7,948 nt of DNA from JANYJJ01 sp038241115 (GCA_038241115.1 JBBRGA010000152.1:1-7948), one strand, 5' to 3'. Shown: positions 1-5,687, counted from the stretch's first letter. The notes: generated from the sequence alone by a model not told the origin. Program-made: numbers and translations.

Positions 1-267
1 GGCTTTGGGTTGCATTTCCAACAACTCGTCGGAATGTATCGGGCCGGTGACCTCGCCGCTGACGATCACATGCCCGGCTTTGACTTTTCCAGTGACGCGC
101 GCTTTTTCGCTGACGACGAGGATGTTGCGATCGGTGCTCGCAGCCATCACCTCACCAATCACTTCACCATCGATACGCAAACCGCCGACAAACCGAATCT
201 CTCCCTTGAACACCGTTCCCTCACCGATCAGAGTTTGAATAAGTGGTAATTTCTTTTTACCGAACAT
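1..267 (-). CDS. Bactofilin (polymer-forming cytoskeletal protein), N-terminal part, runs off the left edge
   Basis: Bactofilins self-assemble without nucleotide into beta-helical filaments, often at the inner membrane, and act as scaffolds for cell shape or wall enzymes. The visible 89 codons start MFGKKKLPLIQTLIGEGT and continue with short beta-helix-like repeats: GTVFKGEIRFVGGLRIDGEV (17-36), then RVTGKVKAGHVIVSGEVTG. This is the hydrophobic/glycine periodicity typical of the family. The ATG at 267 is followed by a lysine-rich stretch and is the natural start. The Shine-Dalgarno is weak, so translation may depend on an upstream operon partner. The frame is open to base 1, so the C-terminal end is missing from the window. 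The gene lies 63 bp downstream of the broken DUF6776 gene on the same strand; as I recall the pair is usually co-transcribed in Burkholderiales. The family call is secure; the cell role is inferred. Confidence 0.88.
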   Translation of the reverse strand, partial: MFGKKKLPLIQTLIGEGTVFKGEIRFVGGLRIDGEVIGEVMAASTDRNILVVSEKARVTGKVKAGHVIVSGEVTGPIHSDELLEMQPKA

Positions 268-330
268 GAAAGGATTCCAGGAAATTTTTAAGTTCAGTTT
301 TAAGTCGCGGCCTTAAACGAACCGTCAGGC

Positions 331-993
331 TCATAACTCGACCGACTCTGAGGTCTTGGTTGCGCCGCTTACGTCGGTCACTTCGAAAAATACCCGTTTT
401 ACCACGGCGGCAGCCGGATGCTCGGCAACCCCTTCCAAGCGTAGGCTTTGCTTGAGCATGATGTTTTGCGCCGCTCCGCCATCAACCTCCGACCAAGCCT
501 TGCCGTCCAGCGTGCCCGCTATCGTGACCTCAAAGCGCCCTTGAAACTCGGGTTGCGTCTTGCCCGTTTGCATCAAGAGCAGCAGATATTTGACTCGACC
601 GGCAACTGCAATCTAGGCTTGAAAACCGCGCACAACGAAACCTTCTGTGGCGCTGCTGGGCAGCAAACGCTCAAAAAAAACAAGATCGTTTTTTGAGCGC
701 CAAATTTTCGGTTTCGGTTTGCCACAGCTGTTGCGCCAATTGTTCTTGCGCGACTTTTTCGGCTTGCAGCAAACCTTCGGAAGTGTTGGCCACCGACAAA
801 GCCTTCTCTCGCTCGCTATTCAGTGCTGCTACGTCGTGTTCTTGCCAAATTCGAAGGCTCACAAACCGACCGCCGCAGAAAGTTCCAACACCAGTGCAGC
901 TGTAATCCACCGCAGCGGCCAAAGCAGATAACTGCGAACAATCATTCGCGGTGCGCAAACAGACAAACGACGCCGCAGCAGTTTTCAGCGCAT
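331..993 (-). pseudogene. Broken DUF6776-type coiled-coil membrane protein gene (3 stops, 2 frameshifts)
   Basis: Joining frames rebuilds a roughly 220-residue protein. It has a basic N-terminus (KLLRRRLSVCAPRM), one membrane segment (SYLLWPLRWITAALVLELSA), a coiled-coil stretch (LNSEREKALSVANTSEGLLQ and onward), the family-like motif FFERLLPSS, and a beta-rich C-terminal part containing GRVKYLLLLMQTGKTQPEFQ. The start is ATG at 993 with AGGA upstream. Lesions: TGA at 987-985 (codon 3, probably an old Trp); TGA at 861-859 (probably Trp in 'GL-W-AFEFGK'); a net -1/+2 shift near 838-848; one extra A in the minus-strand A-run at 694-689; TAG at 615-613. The two shifts cancel, so the first and last parts share a frame. 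The normal stop is TGA at 333-331. Function is unknown; the family is an inner-membrane protein beside bactofilin. Only fragments could be made here. Sequencing error could explain the indels but not easily three separate stops. Confidence 0.8.
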
Positions 994-1032
994 CTGGGGT
1001 TCCTGAATCACGAACATCAGAGCAGACATCTC

Positions 1033-1061
1033 AAAAAAAAAGCCGCTGCATGCGGCTTTTT
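1033..1061 (-). terminator. Intrinsic terminator of the rplM-rpsI operon
   Basis: A perfect stem AGCCGC (1041-1046) / GCGGCT (1052-1057) with a 5-nt loop lies 16 bp past the rpsI stop. On the minus strand it is followed by a run of nine T (the A-run at 1033-1041). A/T flanks lengthen the stem to 10 bp (1037-1046 with 1052-1061), and the T-run on the other side could make it work in both directions. It separates the ribosomal operon from the DUF6776/bactofilin pair. Confidence 0.85.
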
Positions 1062-1076
1062 CGAGAGCGCAGCCGA

Positions 1077-1469
1077 TCAACGTTTGCTGAACTGCTTGCG
1101 GCGACGTGCACCGTGGAAACCAACTTTCTTACGCTCCACTTCACGTGCATCCCGTGTCACGAAGCCAGCGTGTTTCAGGGCTGGTTTCAGCGCCTCGTCG
1201 TAGTCGATCAGGGCCCGTGTGATGCCGTGACGGACCGCGCCGGCTTGACCAGACTCGCCACCACCGTGCACGTTCACTTTGATGTCGAACGAAGCGTCAT
1301 TCGCAGTCAGCATCAACGGCTGCTTCACAACCATGATGGAAGTTTGCCGGCCAAAATATTGCTCAACCGATTTGCCGTTCACGAGAATTTGACCCGTGCC
1401 TTTTTTCATGAACACCCGTGCCACCGAAGACTTGCGGCGGCCAGTTCCGTAATTCCAATTTCCGATCAT
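1077..1469 (-). CDS. rpsI: 30S ribosomal protein S9 (uS9)
   Basis: uS9 is a component of the 30S subunit head; its C-terminal tail reaches the ribosomal P site. The protein has 130 residues, the normal bacterial length. It starts MIGNWNYGTGRRKSSVARVF and has the family signature GGGESGQAGAVRHGITRAL (69-87). It ends in the expected basic tail, ARRRKQFSKR (121-130), whose final Ser-Lys-Arg contacts initiator tRNA in known structures. The start ATG at 1469 is preceded by AAGGAAA (1480-1474), which overlaps the rplM stop codon. The 9-nt gap and shared SD/stop indicate translational coupling to rplM. The stop is TGA, followed by a strong terminator. No unusual residue is seen. Confidence 0.98.
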   Translation of the reverse strand: MIGNWNYGTGRRKSSVARVFMKKGTGQILVNGKSVEQYFGRQTSIMVVKQPLMLTANDASFDIKVNVHGGGESGQAGAVRHGITRALIDYDEALKPALKHAGFVTRDAREVERKKVGFHGARRRKQFSKR

Positions 1470-1478
1470 CGCGTTTCC

Positions 1479-1907
1479 TTAGATGTCCAGCACTTTGGGC
1501 TGCTGGGCAGTGTGCGGATGCGTGGCACCGGCGTACACCTTCAGCTTCTTGATCATCGCGTAGCCCAAAGGACCCTTAGGCAGCATGCCCTTGACGGCTT
1601 TTTCTAACGCGCGCGTAGGGTGCTTGGCCTGCATGTCTTTGAACTTCGTGGCATGGATGCCGCCGGGGTAGCCTGAATGACGGTAGTACACCTTGTCATT
1701 GGCCTTGTTGCCGGTCACACGAATTTTGTCTGAGTTGACGATGACGATGAAGTCGCCGGTGTCGACGTGAGGCGTGTAAATGGCTTTATGTTTGCCGCGC
1801 AAGCGGAGAGCGACTTCACTGGCCACCCGTCCGAGAACCTTATCGGTTGCGTCAATCACAAACCACTCATGCGTCACTTCGGCCGGTTTGGCGCTGAAGG
1901 TTTTCAT
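1479..1907 (-). CDS. rplM: 50S ribosomal protein L13 (uL13)
   Basis: uL13 is an early-assembling 50S protein that binds 23S rRNA. The 142-residue product is full length. It starts MKTFSAKPAEVTHEWFVIDA and carries the conserved VLGRVASEVALRLRGKHKA region (24-42), the YRHSGYPGG loop (75-83) and the L13 signature VKGMLPKGPLGYAMIKKLKV (105-124). It is the first gene of the pair and its TAA stop overlaps the rpsI Shine-Dalgarno. No strong SD precedes its own ATG (CTCAAAGTTCAAC), which is notable for a highly expressed gene and may fit leader-based control. In E. coli the rplM-rpsI operon is autoregulated by L13; whether that applies here is inference. The likely promoter is at 2094-2122, giving a leader of about 180 nt. 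Confidence 0.98.
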   Translation of the reverse strand: MKTFSAKPAEVTHEWFVIDATDKVLGRVASEVALRLRGKHKAIYTPHVDTGDFIVIVNSDKIRVTGNKANDKVYYRHSGYPGGIHATKFKDMQAKHPTRALEKAVKGMLPKGPLGYAMIKKLKVYAGATHPHTAQQPKVLDI

Positions 1908-2093
1908 GTTGAACTTTGAGTAGGTTGATCGAGCTCTGGTTTGTCAACAACGACATCGGGCCTGGCACCGCTTCTTGAGTTGGCGGCCTCAGGTCGAAAT
2001 ATCGAAGCGCTGTCGAAAGCTTTGTGATTGCATCGTCACCGATGCTGCCCGCAAAACTTCTGGCCCGCAGAGCTACATTCGGGACAGCTTCTG

Positions 2094-2122
2094 ATTATAG
2101 CCAGCTTTGCTGGCGGCTCCAA
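2094..2122 (-). promoter_or_regulatory. Probable sigma70-type promoter for rplM-rpsI
   Basis: On the minus strand there is a -35-like TTGGAG (2122-2117), a spacer of exactly 17 bp, and a perfect -10 TATAAT (2099-2094). Transcription would start near 2087, giving about 180 nt of leader before rplM. The spacer contains the dyad GCCAGC-AAA-GCTGGC (2114-2100), which could bind a regulator or be chance. The -10 and spacing are strong; the -35 is weak. Confidence 0.6.
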
Positions 2123-2179
2123 GCACTGCTGACCGTGGGCAAGGTGTGGGTGCAGCGTTCTCTCGATTGCCATAGACTA

Positions 2180-2189
2180 GGGTTAACCC
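2180..2189. promoter_or_regulatory. Perfect palindrome GGGTTAACCC, possible operator
   Basis: A 10-bp perfect palindrome lies 20 bp before the GNAT start codon, just ahead of its Shine-Dalgarno. Its position suits an operator near the transcription start. A single 10-bp palindrome may be chance; no second copy was seen in the window. Confidence 0.25.
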
Positions 2190-2209
2190 GCAACTAAGGA
2201 TCACACACC

Positions 2210-2980
2210 ATGGGAGTCATCGCTGAATTCATAAGGGCCCCAATGTCCAATGAAAACTTACCGCCGCCATCTTCCGAAGGGACAGGCGCGCCGGGCAATA
2301 TCGAACCGGCCCGACCCGAGCACTCGCCCAAGGCTTCACACAAGTGGGCCTGGGTTCCGATCAGATCGCTTGGGCCTCGGCAGCGCTCACGAATCACAAC
2401 GCATTTGCTCGCCCTGAACCCAACCGACCGTTATCTGCGCTTTGGCTATCCTGCCACTGACGCGCAGCTCTCTAAATACGTCGATCTTCTGGACTTCGAA
2501 CGCGACGAGATTTTTGGCATCTTTAACCGTCGGCTAGAGCTGATCGCAATGGCTCATTTGGCTTACGCGGTCACCAACAAAGCGGCGTACTCAGCAGAGA
2601 TGGCCGAATTCGGCGTGTCGGTGCTTTCCACGGCGCGAGGCCGTGGTTATGGCGCTCGCCTGTTCGACCACGCCACTTTGCACGCGCGCAACCGCAACGT
2701 CAAAACCTTGTTTATCCACGCGCTGAGCGAAAACGTGGCCATGCTGCGTATAGCCCGACGCGCCGGCGCGCTTGTCGAGCGCGACGGTTCGGAATCCGAA
2801 GCTTGGCTGAAGCTGCCACCCGACACCATCGCAACGCAGCTCGAAGCGGCTGTCGAGCGTCAAGCCGCTGAGTTGGACTACCAATTCAAAGCTCAAACCC
2901 AAAGGGTGCATGAGCTGTTTGATGTGATGGCCGGTCTGAAGTCGCATTTCATCAACAAGGGTCCCACTGATAAGCCCTAG
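2210..2980 (+). CDS. GNAT-family N-acetyltransferase, substrate unknown
   Basis: GNAT enzymes move an acetyl group from acetyl-CoA to an amine. In this 256-residue protein the acetyl-CoA binding motif A is clear: FGVSVLSTARGRGYGARLF (134-152), with the R-x-x-G-x-G/A pattern at RGRGYG. The following helix and strand, NVKTLFIHALSENVAMLRIARRAGA (163-187), match motif B, including the Asn that usually precedes the last helix. The region RYLRFGYPATDAQLSKYVDL (74-93) is typical of a group common in Burkholderiales. The first roughly 45 residues are Pro/Ser-rich and probably disordered, and the C-terminus (207-247) is helical. There are two possible starts: ATG 2210 (AAGGA, 9-nt spacing) and ATG 2243 (AAGGG, 5-nt spacing, removing 11 residues). 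I kept the first. The stop TAG lies inside the left arm of the inverted-repeat element that follows. The substrate (protein, small amine or drug) cannot be told. Confidence 0.88.
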   Translation: MGVIAEFIRAPMSNENLPPPSSEGTGAPGNIEPARPEHSPKASHKWAWVPIRSLGPRQRSRITTHLLALNPTDRYLRFGYPATDAQLSKYVDLLDFERDEIFGIFNRRLELIAMAHLAYAVTNKAAYSAEMAEFGVSVLSTARGRGYGARLFDHATLHARNRNVKTLFIHALSENVAMLRIARRAGALVERDGSESEAWLKLPPDTIATQLEAAVERQAAELDYQFKAQTQRVHELFDVMAGLKSHFINKGPTDKP

Positions 2981-3169
2981 GAGCGTGGGCGGCAGAAGGA
3001 GCGGCGGCTGCAAGGCAGCCGCAGCGGTCCATTTTTGGCTACGCCGCTCTTCGAGAACACCGGCTTTTTGTCCCATAGCTACGGCTATGGGCCTGCAAAC
3101 CCGGCAAAAACTGTCCTCGCTGGGGCCACCTTTCGCTTCGCCGCCTTCTGCCGCCCACCCTCCTAGGGC
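2974..3169. repeat. ~196-bp inverted-repeat-bounded intergenic element between convergent genes
   Basis: The left arm (2974-3006) and right arm (3139-3169) are inverted copies starting GCCCTAGGAG and continuing GTGGGCGGCAGAAGG-CGGCG, with one mismatch and one 2-nt indel over about 31 bp. Inside are a hairpin GCGGCTGC-AAG-GCAGCCGC (3004-3022), an alternative pairing GAGCGGCG (2999-3006) with CGCCGCTC (3042-3049), and CCCATAGC-TACG-GCTATGGG (3072-3091). No ORF of its own is evident. The ends overlap both neighbouring genes: each has its last Pro codon CCC and stop TAG within an arm. The structure suggests a non-autonomous repeat (MITE- or REP/BIME-like) that may also end convergent transcription. 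Other genomic copies could not be checked here. Confidence 0.75.
3072..3091 (+). other. RNA hairpin with cUACGg tetraloop
   Basis: An 8-bp perfect stem, CCCATAGC/GCTATGGG, is closed by TACG. Read as plus-strand RNA this is a C(UACG)G loop, a member of the extra-stable UNCG tetraloop class. The minus-strand reading gives CGUA, which lacks that property, so the hairpin has a preferred RNA orientation. No U-tract follows, so it is not a classical intrinsic terminator. It may stabilise the 3' end of the GNAT transcript or be part of the repeat's own structure. Confidence 0.6.
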
Positions 3170-4326
3170 GCGCTCAGCGTTCGCAAAAACGCGGCCAGAT
3201 CGGCCACCTGTTGCTGCGTCAGTTTCAACGGTCGCAGCACCTGCGCGCCGTCTGCGTGCAGGCGGGTCGGGTCGAGCTCGGAGTAATGGCGCACCACGTC
3301 TTCCATCGTGGCGGCGCTGGCATCGTGAAAGTAAGGCGCGGTGGTGCGCAAGCCGCGCAGGCTGGGCACTCTGAATTCGCCGTAGTGGCGTGGCTCTTGA
3401 GTGACGTGCTTCGTGGCCACGGCGTCATCCGGCTCGGCGTCGGAGTAGCCACCCAGGCGGTTGAACGGGCTGGACCGCAGTTTTTGCAAGCCGCCCCAAC
3501 GCCCGGGATCGGCGCCTGATTTCGTGAAGAAGGGGCGGCCGATGTCGGCGAACTCGTCGTTGGTGAAGGCCGGTCCGCTGTGACATAAAACGCAGCGCCC
3601 GTTGCCGACAAACAACTTCAGGCCGCGTTGTGCGTCTTGCGAATACCGCGCCGCGGAGACCGTGTCGTTGCGCGAAAGTGCATCGGCGAAGTCGTCAAAA
3701 GGCGTGCGCGGCGACACCAGCGTTGCTTGGTAGGCGGCCAGCGCTTTGGCAGTGTTGATGAGCAGCCATGCGTCCGCTTTGGGCGGGCCAAAGACGCTGC
3801 GATATTTGAATCCCAAGCTGCGGTCTCGCTGCAGCAGCGCCTGCACTGTTTGTGGTGTGGCGGCCATCTCATGCGGCGCCGTCAACGGTGCCAGTGACGC
3901 GGCCCACAGCGAATCGGTGGCGCCGTCCCAGCCCAGCCAACGTCGCTGCGCGGCGTCTAAAAGGCTGGGCGTATTGCGGTCGTGGCGGCCTGATTTTTTG
4001 CCGTCCTGAAAGCTGCGCTGCGGGTCGTGGCAGCTCGCGCAAGACAGCTTTTTTTTGGCGGACAAAGATTTGCTGTTGAACAGCAAGCGGCCCAGCTCGA
4101 TGGCTTCAGGCTGGCCGTCAACCCGGTTGCTCGCATCGAAGCTTTTTGCCATTGGCCACGGGCCGTGAAGTGCGATGCGAGCGCGTTCCGCTGCGTTGAA
4201 ATCGACCGCCGCGGGTTCCGCCTGCGCGGATGACGTTGTCCACAACGTCAGCGACAACGTCAGTAACAACATCATCGACAACGACAGCCGCAAAGCACGC
4301 CAAGAAGCCAGCACTTCGTGCTTCAA
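3163..4326 (-). CDS. Exported di-haem cytochrome c peroxidase / MauG-family protein
   Basis: Proteins of this family carry two covalent c-type haems in the periplasm and either reduce H2O2 or, as in MauG, oxidise residues of a partner protein. This 387-residue product has a signal peptide (about 1-36, cleavage after SAQA). It has two haem motifs, CASCH (96-100) and CVLCH (245-249), and the family segment WDGATDSLWAASLAPLTAPHEM (133-154) with its conserved Glu153. The block PSLRGLRTTAPYFHDAS (321-337) lies near the second haem. From sequence alone I cannot decide peroxidase versus MauG-type chemistry. The start is TTG at 4326, which overlaps the TGA of the upstream small gene (TTGA) and gives a complete signal peptide. 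It is the last gene of a three-gene coupled set. Its stop TAG falls within the right arm of the intergenic inverted-repeat element. Confidence 0.9.
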   Translation of the reverse strand: MKHEVLASWRALRLSLSMMLLLTLSLTLWTTSSAQAEPAAVDFNAAERARIALHGPWPMAKSFDASNRVDGQPEAIELGRLLFNSKSLSAKKKLSCASCHDPQRSFQDGKKSGRHDRNTPSLLDAAQRRWLGWDGATDSLWAASLAPLTAPHEMAATPQTVQALLQRDRSLGFKYRSVFGPPKADAWLLINTAKALAAYQATLVSPRTPFDDFADALSRNDTVSAARYSQDAQRGLKLFVGNGRCVLCHSGPAFTNDEFADIGRPFFTKSGADPGRWGGLQKLRSSPFNRLGGYSDAEPDDAVATKHVTQEPRHYGEFRVPSLRGLRTTAPYFHDASAATMEDVVRHYSELDPTRLHADGAQVLRPLKLTQQQVADLAAFLRTLSAP

Positions 4327-4733
4327 GGCAGCATCACCGTGTCAGTGATTCTTTCCGCGCGACCTAGAAGCTGCACGTCCAGCCGCAACTCCCATCGCCC
4401 AGGCATGTGAAACATCAGGCCTTCTGCGGTCCAGCGGCCGTCTTTTGCGTCACCCACACGCTTGATGCTGGGCCGGTAATTCATGCCGTGTTGGTGCTCG
4501 GGCATGGTCGCGTCCACGCGCGTGAGGACGGCCTCAGCGGGGCAGAGTTGCACCTCGACGGCGAAGAATTTTCCGGCTGCGATGGGCGGCTGTGTCACTT
4601 TCCAAACCGCCTGCACGGCAGCTTTTTGCAACGCTGATGCAGATGCAGATGCAGATGCAGAGATTGGGCAACTTGAGGCGGGTATGGCTGCGCATGTCAA
4701 AAGCAACATCGACAGGCGGGCCAGCAGCTTCAT
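4323..4733 (-). CDS. Small exported YtkA/FixH-like protein with Met/His-rich motifs
   Basis: This is a 136-residue product with a signal peptide (about 1-25), followed by a low-complexity (Ser-Ala)5 stretch (25-34) encoded by a GATGCA hexanucleotide repeat. The rest resembles the beta-sandwich YtkA-like/FixH-like domain. It has a central MPEHQHGMNY (77-86), then a Trp and a late MFHMPGRWEL (107-116) feeding a final beta strand. His80, His82, Met84, His109 and Met110 could bind copper or another metal, but that is inference. LLTC near residue 13 is not a good lipobox because Thr sits at -1. The gene overlaps the amidohydrolase stop (ATGA, 4733-4730) and the peroxidase TTG start (TTGA, 4326-4323). 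Translational coupling to the peroxidase suggests a partner, metal donor or substrate of the di-haem enzyme. Family assignment is from pattern only. Confidence 0.75.
   Translation of the reverse strand: MKLLARLSMLLLTCAAIPASSCPISASASASASALQKAAVQAVWKVTQPPIAAGKFFAVEVQLCPAEAVLTRVDATMPEHQHGMNYRPSIKRVGDAKDGRWTAEGLMFHMPGRWELRLDVQLLGRAERITDTVMLP
4636..4659 (-). repeat. Hexanucleotide tandem repeat (GATGCA)4 inside the YtkA-like gene
   Basis: There are four perfect GATGCA copies (TGCATC on the coding strand), encoding alternating Ser-Ala just after the signal peptide. Because the unit is 6 bp, slippage changes length by two residues without breaking the frame. Confidence 0.9.
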
Positions 4734-5557
4734 GGACGTTTCAGCATTTGGCCAAACAACGCGTCGCCATTTTTGTAGGCGATGCGCTCGGCCACTTCAA
4801 GCGGCAAATCGGCCAGCCATTGGCGCGACCAGTTGGCGTGTTCGCCCACAAAGTACCAGCGCTCGGGCGTGAATGTGTCGGTGCCAACCATGAAGCGGTC
4901 TGGAAATTCCAGAAAGGCGGCGCGCCATGCGGGGTCGACTTTGCCGTTGACGGCGTGGTCGCTGCGAAACGCCAAGTCGCACCACAGGTTCTTGTGCTTT
5001 CGCAACATCTCGCGGACTTTGTCGGGCGCGTCGAAGCCAGAGTGCGCCCACAAAATTCGCGCGTTCGGGTCTTGCTTGAACTGACGCTCGATCGCGTCGG
5101 CGTCCGAGTGCGAATGCAGGAACAGTTTGTTCTCACGCGCCAGTTCCACCACACGTTTCATGACGGGCAGGTCGGCGTCGGCCCCGTAGACGTGGTACTC
5201 GCCCAGCGCCACATATCGGAATGTCTTCAGGCGCGTTTCAAGGTAAGCGACGACGCTCGGGTCTCGCAGCCAGGTGCTCAATTCGCCGCGGGTTCGGTAG
5301 GGCCGAAGCACCGGAATCACCAAGTCAGGCGCTTCGGTATACAGCTGTTGCGTGCCTTCGTCGCTGCTGCTCGACACCATGGCCGCTTTCAAACCGGCCT
5401 TGCGCAAAATGGCAATCGCAGCCTTTGGTGGCAACTGCTTCCAGGCGTCGTGGCTGTAGTGCAAGTGCGAATCAAAAATAGGCAAGGGCGCCGAGTACGA
5501 GTTCAGTGAAAGTGTGAGCGAGCCAAAGGCAATGGCCGCTCTTATGCAGAAATCCAC
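4730..5557 (-). CDS. Exported amidohydrolase-family TIM-barrel metal hydrolase
   Basis: Amidohydrolase-related enzymes hydrolyse or decarboxylate small molecules at a metal centre in a TIM barrel. Markers, counted from the GTG start (275 residues): HxH in PIFDSHLHYSHDAW (about 26-39), LHSHSDAD (about 147-154), WAHSGFD (about 170-176) and the late Asp in VGTDTF (about 224-229). I chose GTG 5557 because it begins VDFCIRAAIAFGSLTLSLNS, a signal peptide ending near SYSA, and has AGGG 8 nt upstream. The frame stays open to an ATG at 5671 and a TTG at 5689, but that extension would translate a REP-like repeat and bury the signal peptide, so I judge it artefactual. It is the first gene of a coupled set, its TGA overlapping the ATG of the YtkA-like gene. 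The substrate is unknown. A periplasmic location is uncommon for this group and depends on the chosen start. Confidence 0.8.
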   Translation of the reverse strand: MDFCIRAAIAFGSLTLSLNSYSAPLPIFDSHLHYSHDAWKQLPPKAAIAILRKAGLKAAMVSSSSDEGTQQLYTEAPDLVIPVLRPYRTRGELSTWLRDPSVVAYLETRLKTFRYVALGEYHVYGADADLPVMKRVVELARENKLFLHSHSDADAIERQFKQDPNARILWAHSGFDAPDKVREMLRKHKNLWCDLAFRSDHAVNGKVDPAWRAAFLEFPDRFMVGTDTFTPERWYFVGEHANWSRQWLADLPLEVAERIAYKNGDALFGQMLKRP

Positions 5558-5558
5558 A

Positions 5559-5644
5559 CCGTTCGCCCTGAGGTGGCTTTTCCGAACGTCCCGAGGTGTT
5601 GAAGGAAGAGTTCGCGCAGGACTTCGATACCTCAGCCCGAACGG
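5559..5644. repeat. REP/BIME-like palindromic element (CCGTTCG..CTGAGGT family)
   Basis: The ends are inverted copies: CCGTTCGCCCTGAGGT (5559-5574) and, on the other strand, CCGTTCGGGCTGAGGT (5644-5629), 14 of 16 matching. A third, diverged half-site lies at 5582-5603 (CCGAACGTCCCGAGGTGTTGAA). The sequence resembles the widespread proteobacterial repeat containing 'CCGTTCG-CCTGAG-T-TCGAAG'. It lies between the photolyase stop and the amidohydrolase signal peptide. It could end photolyase transcription or modulate read-through, and its edge supplies the AGGG before the GTG start. Copy number elsewhere was not testable. Confidence 0.72.
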
Positions 5645-5687
5645 AGTTTTTTCTGTATTCGATGTTTTCATATGCAGATCAGGCCCC

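Larger units (their letters stand above)
1908..2209. other. Divergent intergenic region between rplM and the GNAT gene
   Basis: This 302-bp stretch has no convincing gene on either strand. It holds the rplM promoter and leader on the minus strand. On the plus side there is a perfect 10-bp palindrome, GGGTTAACCC (2180-2189), and the AAGGA ribosome binding site (2196-2200) of the acetyltransferase gene. No clear plus-strand -35/-10 pair could be fixed. I see no recognisable riboswitch or known ribosomal-protein leader fold by eye. Confidence 0.6.

Noticed and set aside
668..699. Inverted repeat as an intrinsic terminator
   Set aside because: The stem is A/T-dominated, lies inside a former coding region and lacks a suitable GC-rich stem followed by a U-tract.
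331..993. UGA read as tryptophan (recoding) to rescue the DUF6776 gene
   Set aside because: Two UGA codons do fall at likely Trp positions, but the frame also has a TAG and two frameshifts, and TGA is the normal stop of rpsI, the YtkA-like gene and the amidohydrolase.
951..1607. Plus-strand open frame of 218 codons
   Set aside because: It lies opposite rpsI and rplM, which are unmistakable; the translation shows no family features.
1919..1947. TTGACA (1947-1942) with CCTACT as an rplM promoter
   Set aside because: The -35 is perfect but the best -10 at 17 bp spacing matches poorly and would leave only about 5 nt before the ATG; the upstream TATAAT promoter is better.
2591..3076. Minus-strand open frame of 161 codons
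   Set aside because: It is antisense to the acetyltransferase and runs into the inverted-repeat element; no start signal or domain.
2974..3169. Integron attC site or full insertion sequence
   Set aside because: I see no attC core sites and no transposase gene; at about 196 bp it can only be a non-autonomous element.
4323..4733. Lipoprotein signal in the YtkA-like protein
   Set aside because: The Cys in LLTC is preceded by Thr at -1, which does not fit the lipobox, and a usual signal peptidase I site follows.
4592..5509. Long plus-strand open frame of 305 codons
   Set aside because: It is antisense to the amidohydrolase and YtkA-like genes, shows no recognisable domain, and is explained by the codon bias of the minus-strand genes.
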